Assembly (NCBI GenBank): GCA_004557455.1
Contig: SFDX01000016.1
Coordinates: 1-64,000 of the forward strand
DNA length: 64,000 nucleotides
Direction: 5' to 3'
Source of the DNA: Akkermansia muciniphila
Lineage (GTDB): Bacteria; Verrucomicrobiota; Verrucomicrobiia; Verrucomicrobiales; Akkermansiaceae
Position numbers and translations under genes: made by a program. The notes under the pieces are model-generated. The model did no database searches. It was given only the letters and a program-made list of their open reading frames with translations, and was not told the DNA's origin. Of the stretch, positions 1-7,211 are shown piece by piece; the first letter of the stretch is position 1; the number at the start of each line of letters is the position of its first letter.

Positions 1-77
1 CGAACCCGGAAGTGAAACATCAGCACGTCGATGGTAGTCGGGCGCTAGGCCCCGCAAGAGTAGATAGCTGCCGGGAA
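1..77 (+). rRNA. rrf: 5S ribosomal RNA, 3' part
   Basis: The first ~77 bases match the 3' two thirds of bacterial 5S rRNA: the loop-B/C stretch CGAACCCGGAAGTGAAACAT, then a GTAG-type segment and the closing GCTGCCGGGA. The 5' end is outside the window, so the rest of an rRNA operon should lie upstream on the same strand. The exact 3' end is an estimate from the family pattern. Confidence 0.9.
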
Positions 78-84
78 TAAATCA

Positions 85-114
85 CGAGCCGCAAGGAGAA
101 ATCCTTGCGGCTCG
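85..114 (+). terminator. Hairpin after the 5S gene
   Basis: A perfect 13-bp stem (85-97 with 102-114) closes on a GAAA tetraloop, eight bases after the 5S end. There is no T-run behind it, so it may act as a processing or protective hairpin of the rRNA precursor as well as a terminator. Confidence 0.75.
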
Positions 115-139
115 CGTCGTCTACAGAGAATACCCCGCA

Positions 140-194
140 GTGCTGATAGGAAGCGGGAATGGACTGACCGCGGAATAAAAGGAATTTTGGGAGA
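140..194 (+). repeat. Left arm of a 55-bp imperfect inverted repeat
   Basis: Bases 140-194 match the reverse complement of 321-375 at 43 of 55 positions with no gaps, including an uninterrupted 15-base core TGACCGCGGAATAAA. The arms enclose 126 bp without a credible gene. A transcript reading past the 5S hairpin would fold into a very long stem. Origin unknown: inverted duplication remnant, structured RNA or a small repeat element. Confidence 0.75.
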
Positions 195-320
195 GTTTGC
201 GGCCTGCTTGTCCCTGTTCAGACTTCACGCCGCCGGGATAGAAGCTTCCTTGATGTTTTCTTGAAGCCACCTACCATGAGCTTGCTTCGTCATCTTACCG
301 AAGCTCCGAAGGCCAATCAG
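195..320. other. Spacer between the inverted-repeat arms, no gene seen
   Basis: I see no convincing reading frame here. A small internal hairpin (GCTTC...GAAGC) can form near 242-267. The stretch from 114 to 530 as a whole holds only the inverted repeat and upstream DNA of the transporter gene at 531. Confidence 0.5.
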
Positions 321-375
321 TCTCCAAAAATTCCCTTTATTCCGCGGTCATCCTCATCTCGCTTCCTACTGCCAC
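321..375 (-). repeat. Right arm of the 55-bp imperfect inverted repeat
   Basis: Reverse-complement partner of 140-194 (43 of 55 identical, ungapped). Mismatches cluster in the outer third; the 15-base core is exact. No further copy of this element was noticed in the window. Confidence 0.75.
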
Positions 376-530
376 GGTGGTGGGAAGTCTGAAATTCCGC
401 GTTCTCCCGAGCATAGAAAAGGCACACTTCGGGAAAAGAGGCTTGAAAAACGGGGCGCATGGGAGTAGAATGAGCGCAGGGGTGTTCGCAGCGGTGCGGC
501 CCCCGGTTCTGTGATTCAACGATACGATTT

Positions 531-2486
531 ATGAACAGTACAACCAAAAACCTGATCAAGATCCTCATCGTCCTCTTGGTGAGCGGGAGCACCTTCCTGC
601 TGCCCTTCGAGGCTTGGGGGGTGCCGATTAACCCGATTCAAGCCCGCGTGGTGGCCCTGTTTGTCATGGCTGCGCTGATGTGGATTCTGGAGCCGATCCC
701 GATTTGGACGACCTCGGTGCTCGTCATCACCATAGCGCTGCTCTGCCTGTCCTCCGGCTCGTTCTCCTTTGCGCGCCCGACGGTGTACGATGTGAAAGCG
801 GTGGAGAAGATCGTCAAGACCGCCGCTGCGCCGGGACTCGAGCCCGCAGTGATGGAGGACGTGATGGCTGCCGTCAAGAAACGCCTCAGCAAGAAGAGCA
901 ATCTGGACGCCAATGAGATCTACACCTCCGTTGACTACGTGCTGTTGAACCACAGTGACAAGGCCAAGAAAGCCGCCGTGAAGGCCTCCCGCGAGCTGGG
1001 TGAGGCCGTGATGAACGAAGCGGGGGCCGCCTTGCCCGCGCCCGTGGCGGAGGCCTTGCGTCTGCGCCTGGCCGCCAAGCCCATCCTCTCCAAGACGGAG
1101 GTCGATACCTCCATTGCCTATGTGGTGGACGAGGTAGCCAAGGCCGCCCCGGAGCAGCAAGCCACCCTACAGGCGGCTGCCATGGGCCTGCAATCGAAGG
1201 TGAACGCAATGGATACCGCCGCCCTGGATAAAGAGGCGGACAAGTACGCCAAGCTGGAGGCCACCTGCAACGCCTTCGAGACGGATGCAACGCGCGAGCA
1301 ACTCAAGAAGATGCCCATCGTGAACGTCATCCAGGCCAAGAACGCCATGGCCACCTTTGCGGACCCCATCATCATCCTCTTCCTGGGCGGCTTCTTTCTG
1401 GCCGCTGCGGCAACCAAATACCGCCTAGACATCAACCTGGCGCGCTGGCTCATCAAGCCCTTCGGCACCAAGCCCGCCAACGTCCTGCTGGGCCTGATGG
1501 TCGTAACGGCTCTGTTCTCCATGTTCATGAGTAACACGGCCACCGCCGCGATGATGCTGGCGATTCTGGCCCCCGTGCTCTCCCTGTTTGCGCCGGAGGA
1601 CCGGGGCCGCGCCGCCTTTGCGCTCTGCATACCCGTGGCCGCCAACATCGGCGGCATCGGCACGCCCATCGGCACCCCGCCCAATGCCATTGCCCTCAAG
1701 GCCATGGCGGACATGGGCCTCTCCGTGGACTTCGGCAAGTGGATGGTCTTCGGTGTTCCGTTTGTTATCGTAATGCTCCTGATTGCCTGGGCCCTGCTGC
1801 GCGTGATGTTCCCCATTCAGCAGAAAGAGCTCAAGCTGGAGATGGGCGGTAAGTTCCTCAAGACGCCCAAGGCCATTGTGGTTTACGTCACCTTCGTTGT
1901 CTCCGTGCTTCTGTGGGTATTCGGCGGCAGCGTGGGACTGGACAGCAACACGGTGGCCATCATCCCCATTGCCGTGTTCTCTGCCACCCAGGTGATCACC
2001 AAGGACGACCTCAAGAAGATGAGCTGGGATGTGCTCTGGCTGGTGGCCGGCGGCTTTGCGCTGGGCCTTGCGCTGCAGGAGACGAACCTGGCGAAGGACC
2101 TGATCAACGCCATTCCGTTTGCGGGCTGGGATCCCATGCTGCTGATGGTGGGCGTGGGCTTCATCTGCCTCTTCATGGCCACCTTCATGAGCCACACGGC
2201 CACGGCCTCGCTGCTCATGCCCATCATGGGCGCAGTGGCCGGCTCCATGATTTCCGCCGGGGCGATGGACAGCCCGGCGGCCATCGGCCTGCTGGTGGCG
2301 GTGGCGTTCTGCTCGTCGCTGGGTATGGCTCTGCCCATTTCCACCCCGCCGAATGCCCTGGCGTATGCCACAGGGCTGGTGGAGTCCAAGGGAATGGCCA
2401 TTTCCGGCACCATCCTGTGCCTCATCGGCGTGGTGCTCACGTTCCTGCTCATGAACTTCTTGGCAGCCGTACACTTCTTCGGTTAA
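531..2486 (+). CDS. DASS-family (SLC13-like) anion transporter with large insertion
   Basis: A 651-residue polytopic membrane protein of the divalent anion:Na+ symporter family, expected to import di/tricarboxylates or sulfate across the inner membrane. Two copies of the family signature are seen: SNTATA near residue 334 with GIGTPIGTPPNA near 373, and SHTATA near 554 with STPPNAL near 604. Family members are usually about 460-500 residues; the excess is a hydrophilic helical segment at roughly 85-275 (many Lys, Ala, Glu) between the first helices and the first transport repeat. Start ATG 531 begins the first hydrophobic helix; no Shine-Dalgarno is present. It is followed after 21 nt by a sensor kinase and a response regulator, suggesting substrate-responsive control. 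The substrate cannot be told from sequence. Confidence 0.88.
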   Translation: MNSTTKNLIKILIVLLVSGSTFLLPFEAWGVPINPIQARVVALFVMAALMWILEPIPIWTTSVLVITIALLCLSSGSFSFARPTVYDVKAVEKIVKTAAAPGLEPAVMEDVMAAVKKRLSKKSNLDANEIYTSVDYVLLNHSDKAKKAAVKASRELGEAVMNEAGAALPAPVAEALRLRLAAKPILSKTEVDTSIAYVVDEVAKAAPEQQATLQAAAMGLQSKVNAMDTAALDKEADKYAKLEATCNAFETDATREQLKKMPIVNVIQAKNAMATFADPIIILFLGGFFLAAAATKYRLDINLARWLIKPFGTKPANVLLGLMVVTALFSMFMSNTATAAMMLAILAPVLSLFAPEDRGRAAFALCIPVAANIGGIGTPIGTPPNAIALKAMADMGLSVDFGKWMVFGVPFVIVMLLIAWALLRVMFPIQQKELKLEMGGKFLKTPKAIVVYVTFVVSVLLWVFGGSVGLDSNTVAIIPIAVFSATQVITKDDLKKMSWDVLWLVAGGFALGLALQETNLAKDLINAIPFAGWDPMLLMVGVGFICLFMATFMSHTATASLLMPIMGAVAGSMISAGAMDSPAAIGLLVAVAFCSSLGMALPISTPPNALAYATGLVESKGMAISGTILCLIGVVLTFLLMNFLAAVHFFG

Positions 2487-2507
2487 TCTGATAACCCTGT
2501 TCGTCAC

Positions 2508-3959
2508 ATGGTCACGCTTCCCCCGCACATAACAGAGGCCCTGGAGCGCCTTAACCGGGTCTACTTCTGCGACCCCGCGCGCACGGTGGAGATACCGGAG
2601 GGGCACCGCTTGGTGTCCCAGGGGGAGGCCTGTCCCTGTGTGTACCTGATCCTGCAGGGCTCCGTGGTGGCCTACCGCCACGCGGAGCAGGTGCAGGGGG
2701 CGGAGTTGCCGGAGGACACAGCGGGGCGCGGTTATGAGGTATTCCGCGCCGGCTGCGGCTCCTATGTGTGCGTGCAGAGCTACTTCTCCGGCGCGCGCCG
2801 CTGCTCCACGGACATTGTGGCCCTGGAGCCCACGCGCTTGGCCTATGTGGACGACACCACGCCGCTGGAGGAGGAGGAAATATACGGCAACCGCGCGCAG
2901 CAGTTCCTGCCCGTGCTCATCCACGAGCTAGCGATGCGCAACACGCGTATTTTCGACCGCACCACGGAAAAGGAAGAAGTCATCCGCCTGTTGCACCGTG
3001 CGGAGATGTCCTCCACCCTGGCGCAGCTCACGGCGGGCATTGCGCACGAGCTTAACAACGCCGTGGGAGTCATCACACGGCGGGTGGAGTTCGTGGCGGA
3101 GCAGTTGCGCAGTTGTCTGGGGGAGCTGGGCGGCGTGAATGCCGAGTTGTTCTCCCTGGGCTATGCGGATGACGCGGTGATCTCCCCGGCGGAGCTCCGC
3201 AGCGTGGCTCGCCGCTATGAGCGCCGCCGCAACCTCAGCCAACCCGCGGCCCAGGTGTTGGCACACATTGCCCCCACGGAGGAGGCCCTGGCGCGCTGCG
3301 ACAAGGAGCTCGTCCGCAGGGTGGGCTCCTCGTACCGCTTCTGGGAGCTGGGGCACGATATGCACGATATGCAGCTGGCCGCGCGGCATGCGGCGGGCAT
3401 CGTGCGCGCCGTCAAGATGATGGGCGCGGCGGATAACTGTGTGCGCAAACCGGGCGTGGATGTGGTCGCTACGGTGCGGGATGCCGTGACGCTGCTCTGC
3501 AACCGTTTGCAGAAGGTCAACGTGCGGACGGATTTTCAGCCGCTGCCGACCATTACCGCGGACGAGACGGAGCTGGTGCAGGTGTGGACCAATATCATCA
3601 AGAACGCCTGCGATGCCATGAACCTGGCCGCTACGCCGAACCCCACGATCACCATCTCCACCGCCTGCTTCCACGCCGCCGGACTGAACCTGTTGCCGCG
3701 TGATTATCTGCGCATCGCCGTATCGAACAACGGACCGGCCATTCCGGAGGAGCTGCGGGATAAAATCTTCAGCCCCAGCTTCACGACCAAAAAGCGCGGC
3801 CTCGACTTCGGCCTCGGGGTCGGGCTCACCATCGTTCGCCGCGTGGTGGACAGCTACAACGGCACCATCGGCTTGGAGAGCAATGACTCTTTAACAACCT
3901 TCACCATTAACCTTCCCATTACCAATCTTCAGAATATTCCCGACCATGGAAAAAATTAA
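2508..3959 (+). CDS. Soluble sensor histidine kinase with N-terminal cNMP-like domain
   Basis: A 483-residue protein without membrane segments. Residues about 20-130 look like a cyclic-nucleotide-binding (CRP-type) beta-barrel (GHRLVSQGEACPCVYLILQG). A histidine kinase core follows: H-box AHELNN with phospho-acceptor His180, N-box NIIKNACDAMN near 365, G-box GLGVGLTIVRRVV near 433. Between H-box and N-box lies an extra ~130-residue segment. It autophosphorylates and should pass phosphate to the response regulator that overlaps its 3' end by 14 nt. The upstream transporter suggests a carboxylate-sensing role, but the ligand, including whether it is a nucleotide, is inference. Confidence 0.88.
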   Translation: MVTLPPHITEALERLNRVYFCDPARTVEIPEGHRLVSQGEACPCVYLILQGSVVAYRHAEQVQGAELPEDTAGRGYEVFRAGCGSYVCVQSYFSGARRCSTDIVALEPTRLAYVDDTTPLEEEEIYGNRAQQFLPVLIHELAMRNTRIFDRTTEKEEVIRLLHRAEMSSTLAQLTAGIAHELNNAVGVITRRVEFVAEQLRSCLGELGGVNAELFSLGYADDAVISPAELRSVARRYERRRNLSQPAAQVLAHIAPTEEALARCDKELVRRVGSSYRFWELGHDMHDMQLAARHAAGIVRAVKMMGAADNCVRKPGVDVVATVRDAVTLLCNRLQKVNVRTDFQPLPTITADETELVQVWTNIIKNACDAMNLAATPNPTITISTACFHAAGLNLLPRDYLRIAVSNNGPAIPEELRDKIFSPSFTTKKRGLDFGLGVGLTIVRRVVDSYNGTIGLESNDSLTTFTINLPITNLQNIPDHGKN

Positions 3960-4422
3960 TATCATCTGTGTTGACGACCAGCAGGAGGTGCTCGATACCG
4001 TCCTGCGCGACCTCCGCCCCCTCACGCCGCTCGTGCGCCTCGAGGCCGCCGGCGGTGTGCAGGATTGCCTCAGCCTCATCGAGGATATCGACGATGAGGG
4101 CGACTACGTGGCCATCATCATCTCGGACCAAGTGATGCCCGGGGAGTCCGGTACGGATTTGTTGGCCCGCGTTTCCGCCGACAAACGCTTCACCAAGACC
4201 CGCCGCATTCTCCTGACGGGGCAGGCCACCCATGCCGATACCATCGAGGCCATCAACAGCGGCCACATTGACAACTATGTCGAGAAACCTTGGCAGGCTG
4301 CCGGTCTCCTCGGTATGGTCAAGCGTCTGCTCACCCTCTTTGTGCTCGACTCCGGTATTCCCTACGAGCCCTACATGAGCATTCTGGATCGGGATACCCT
4401 CCTGAGCCGCCTCCACCACTGA
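3946..4422 (+). CDS. Single-domain response regulator
   Basis: A 158-residue receiver protein. The acidic pocket (Asp10, Asp11), phosphorylated Asp61 (IISDQVMPGESG), Thr91 (LLTGQ) and Lys114 (VEKPW) are all present. The sequence style resembles receivers of the RpfG/hydrogenase-regulator type. Only about 35 residues follow the receiver, too short for a DNA-binding or enzyme domain, so output is probably by protein contact. ATG 3946 lies inside the kinase gene (translational coupling), making the two an obvious pair. A hairpin with T-rich tail follows. Confidence 0.9.
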   Translation: MEKINIICVDDQQEVLDTVLRDLRPLTPLVRLEAAGGVQDCLSLIEDIDDEGDYVAIIISDQVMPGESGTDLLARVSADKRFTKTRRILLTGQATHADTIEAINSGHIDNYVEKPWQAAGLLGMVKRLLTLFVLDSGIPYEPYMSILDRDTLLSRLHH

Positions 4423-4430
4423 TGTCTTTT

Positions 4431-4475
4431 ACGGCGCGCCCCTTCCTCCCGCCGGGTCGGGGCGTGTTCTTTTGC
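4431..4475 (+). terminator. Probable terminator of the transporter/kinase operon
   Basis: CGCGCCCC pairs with GGGGCGTG (one G-U) around a 16-base loop and is followed by a T-rich stretch (TTCTTTT). It separates the response regulator from the next promoter. Confidence 0.6.
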
Positions 4476-4512
4476 TCAGGTTGTTTTTTTCTGACAGCAG
4501 GCGGGAAAATGT

Positions 4513-4541
4513 TTGACAGTCTGCCCGTGTGCCTTTACAAT
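4513..4541 (+). promoter_or_regulatory. Sigma70-type promoter of the 4617 gene
   Basis: TTGACA (4513-4518), 17-bp spacer, TACAAT (4536-4541). It predicts a transcript start near 4548 and a ~69-nt leader to ATG 4617. In-frame GTG 4548 and ATG 4560 would add residues in front of a good signal peptide and are rejected as starts. Confidence 0.8.
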
Positions 4542-4616
4542 TAAGGCGTGGCCCGCGCGATGACGATAGACTTCGCACGCTGTCGGCCTCTATCAATTCC
4601 AACCCAAACACAAACG

Positions 4617-6425
4617 ATGACGATTCGCACTTCCGTAATGTTGTTGGCAGCGGCTGCCATGCCGCTTTCCCTGCAGGCCAAGCCTGCCAAAACCACGGCA
4701 CCCGCAGCGGCCACTGCCACGGCGCAGAAGCCGGGGGCTCTTGCCGCCATGGCCCTGTTGCCTGCCGATGCCGATGACTTCGTGGCCCTGAGCCTTACCC
4801 CGGAGGTAGCCGCGAGCCTCGGTGAGTTCGCCGAATTGGCGGCGCAACTGGATGGCGTGGCCTTGGCTAACGGCAAGGGTAGCGCCGCCGCCTTCTCTTC
4901 CTTCCTGCCCTTGGTGCGTGCGGCTTCCGCCCTGCAGACGGTGGAGGACAAGCTCAAGCCCGCTGTTTCCTTTACGTTCGATGACGAGGAAGAGGCCGGC
5001 GACCCCGACCTGAAGTCCGGCAACAAGATGATGCCGGAACCCAAGGACACGCCGGTGCAGAAAGCCGCCCGCCAAGCGAAGCAGCAGCTGGAGACCGCCA
5101 TGCTGAAGGCCCTGCAGGAGAGCAAGGGTGCCAAGCTGCCGACCCTTTACCTGGCCGCGACGGTCAAGCCCGCCGGTCAGCAGGCGCTTGATGAGATGCT
5201 CGGGAACTACCTCTCCGATGAGGGCTTGCAGGGCTTGGCTGCGCAGTTGGGCGGTGAAGGCTCGCCCGTCAAGGCGGAGGTGGCGAAGTCCGGTGACCTC
5301 AAGGGCCTGAAGCTGACGCTGGTGACTCCCCCGACCCAAGAGTTGGCTGTCTTTACGGGGCGTACCGTTTATGTGCTTGCCAAGAAGCAGGGGAACGCCG
5401 TACTGCTGGCCCTCTGCGAGAACCCGTCGGACATCAGTCTGCCCACCTCGGAGGCGACGTCTCTGGCTTCCACGCTGAAGGACAAGAAGATCGGCGGTGG
5501 CTTCTATCTTCGCACGAGTTTTACCCCGCAAATGACGCAGGCCCTGCTGGATACTTACAAGGCCGTGGTTCAAGGTGTCCGGGACGGGGAGGCCGCCGTG
5601 ATCGCGGAGCAGAAGAAGCAGGATCCGAGCAAGGCCTCCGCGCTGGATCAGAAGTTGTCTGCCATGGATGACGGTATGACGGAGTTCTTCAAGCTCTTCC
5701 CCGCCAAGGTGACCAAGCCGACGGCCTTGCAGGTGAAGGAGAGCAAGAAGGGCTGGAATGTGCAGGTCTCCTTCGATGCCGACGGGGCTACCTTTACCAC
5801 GGTGACGGGTGCGATGGCTCCCGGTAAGACGAAGCCCGTGTTCTTTGCCCAGAAATCCCTGCTGAAGACGACGGCTCCCCAGCCGGACTGGCAGAAGATG
5901 GTGCAGTCCGCTGCCACTGCTGCGAGCAGCTCCGGGGATGTGTTGACGGCCATGGTGGGGCAGTGTTGCTCGCGCGCTTCCACCTTCCTGATGCTGTGGG
6001 ACAGCATGGGCAGTGACAAGCAGGCTTCTACTCTGTTGCTGACGGAGGACAGCGGGGCGCTTTTCGCCGGGTTGAATGATCAGGCGGCCTTTACGGAGGC
6101 CTGGAAGAAGCTCATCTCGGGCGAGGGTAGCCCCATTGCTGACAGAGTGAAGGATAACGGTGACGGCTCCTACACGATTGCAGGGGGGGAGGATTCCCCG
6201 ATCACCGTCAGCATCAAGGACGGTCAGGTTGTGGCGGGTACGCCGGATGTTCTCCAAGCTGTCAAGCCGGATCCCAAGGCAACTGTTTCCGGTATCAAGT
6301 TCCGCATCAATATTCCGCTCTCTGCCAAGGCCATGATGGGGGATAAGGTTCCGTTCAGCAAGATCCAAGGCTCCGTGCAGACCAAGGATGGCTGCTACAA
6401 GGTGAACATTAACCTGAACAAGTAA
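4617..6425 (+). CDS. Exported protein of unknown function
   Basis: A 602-residue protein with a clear Sec signal peptide (MTIRTSVMLLAAAAMPLSLQA) followed by an Ala/Lys/Thr-rich mature chain. I do not recognise a family. The body contains repeated strand-rich blocks (for example around residues 350-560) with DKAKMM- and GDGSYTI-like turns and no cysteine-rich, catalytic or membrane motifs. Codons are strongly biased (Lys AAG, Gly GGT), suggesting good expression. It has its own promoter with a 69-nt leader and its own terminator, so it is probably monocistronic. A periplasmic or surface role is inferred from the signal peptide only. Confidence 0.85.
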   Translation: MTIRTSVMLLAAAAMPLSLQAKPAKTTAPAAATATAQKPGALAAMALLPADADDFVALSLTPEVAASLGEFAELAAQLDGVALANGKGSAAAFSSFLPLVRAASALQTVEDKLKPAVSFTFDDEEEAGDPDLKSGNKMMPEPKDTPVQKAARQAKQQLETAMLKALQESKGAKLPTLYLAATVKPAGQQALDEMLGNYLSDEGLQGLAAQLGGEGSPVKAEVAKSGDLKGLKLTLVTPPTQELAVFTGRTVYVLAKKQGNAVLLALCENPSDISLPTSEATSLASTLKDKKIGGGFYLRTSFTPQMTQALLDTYKAVVQGVRDGEAAVIAEQKKQDPSKASALDQKLSAMDDGMTEFFKLFPAKVTKPTALQVKESKKGWNVQVSFDADGATFTTVTGAMAPGKTKPVFFAQKSLLKTTAPQPDWQKMVQSAATAASSSGDVLTAMVGQCCSRASTFLMLWDSMGSDKQASTLLLTEDSGALFAGLNDQAAFTEAWKKLISGEGSPIADRVKDNGDGSYTIAGGEDSPITVSIKDGQVVAGTPDVLQAVKPDPKATVSGIKFRINIPLSAKAMMGDKVPFSKIQGSVQTKDGCYKVNINLNK

Positions 6426-6451
6426 GCAGCTCAGCAGATCAATAATACAAC

Positions 6452-6484
6452 AATGCACCGGCCGTTCGGTCGGTGCATTTTTTA
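6452..6484. terminator. Bidirectional rho-independent terminator
   Basis: AATGCACCG (6452-6460) pairs perfectly with CGGTGCATT (6471-6479), the inner part also pairing, followed by six T on the + strand. It lies between convergent genes ending at 6425 and 6505, so it can serve both. Confidence 0.85.
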
Positions 6485-6504
6485 ATATGGGGGAGGGCAG
6501 GGGA

Positions 6505-7047
6505 TCAGTTGCTTTGCAGAACCTGCAGGGCGGCGGAGCGGCCCTCTCGGCGGGCGATGTCTGCCGCAGTCTGACCCTTGCGGTTCTTGAGGGTACGGTC
6601 TGCGCCGCTTTGCAGCAGCAGTCGTACCACCTCGGTATAGCCTTCATCGGCGGCTTCCATCAGGGCGGTGTCGCCGTCCTCATCGGCCGCATTGACATTG
6701 GCCCCGGCGGCCAGCAGAGCACGCACCACCTCGAGCTGTCCCTCGCCGGCTGCAATCATCAGGGCGGTCTCGCCGTCCTCATCGGTCGCATTCACGTTGG
6801 CACCGGCGGCCAACAGGGCACGCACCACCTCAAGGCGGCCCTTGTCTGCCGCCTCCATCAGGGCAGTTTCGCCGTCCTCGTCCGTGGCGTTCACGTTGGC
6901 ACCGCCGGCAAGCAGGCGTTGCACCTCCTGCACATTCCCGCGCTTGGCGGCGCGGTTCAGGGCGGGCTCATCGTCATCGGCCCAGGCCGGCGCGCCTGCG
7001 AACGCTGCCAACAAAGCCGCAATCGTCATCGTGTGTATCGTCTTCAT
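6505..7047 (-). CDS. Exported ankyrin-repeat protein (180 aa)
   Basis: Signal peptide at residues 1-23 (ends PAWA/DDDE), then about four 33-residue ankyrin repeats (pattern DEDGETALMEAADKGRLEVV, ALLAAGANVNA). Consecutive repeats are nearly identical at DNA level, pointing to recent internal duplication. Ankyrin folds bind proteins; the partner is unknown. A promoter-like GTGACA-17-TAAAAG lies at 7082-7110 on the minus strand, leaving a ~30-nt leader. A longer ankyrin paralogue is at 48215-49195. Confidence 0.88.
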   Translation of the reverse strand: MKTIHTMTIAALLAAFAGAPAWADDDEPALNRAAKRGNVQEVQRLLAGGANVNATDEDGETALMEAADKGRLEVVRALLAAGANVNATDEDGETALMIAAGEGQLEVVRALLAAGANVNAADEDGDTALMEAADEGYTEVVRLLLQSGADRTLKNRKGQTAADIARREGRSAALQVLQSN

Positions 7048-7211
7048 GTTCGTTGTGCGTCATCGGTTGAATGACCCCTCTCTTTTACCCCTAACGAGAA
7101 CGATTGTCACGCATAAAATGCGGCAGCGGGATTATGTATGACTAACTTGATGCCCCGAAAAAGGCCCGAGCACGCGGTGGACGCACTCGGGCCGGGAGAG
7201 CAGGGGGGGTG

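Noticed and set aside
516-1160. Minus-strand open frame at the start of the transporter gene
   Set aside because: Antisense shadow, no promoter or family match.
1425-2924. 499-codon minus-strand open frame over the DASS and kinase genes
   Set aside because: Antisense shadow spanning two real genes and their junction.
4593-6647. 684-codon open frame antisense to the exported protein gene
   Set aside because: Low-complexity His/Gln/Arg/Leu-rich translation with no family likeness; it is the usual antisense shadow of a G+C-rich, strongly codon-biased gene that has a signal peptide and promoter on the other strand.
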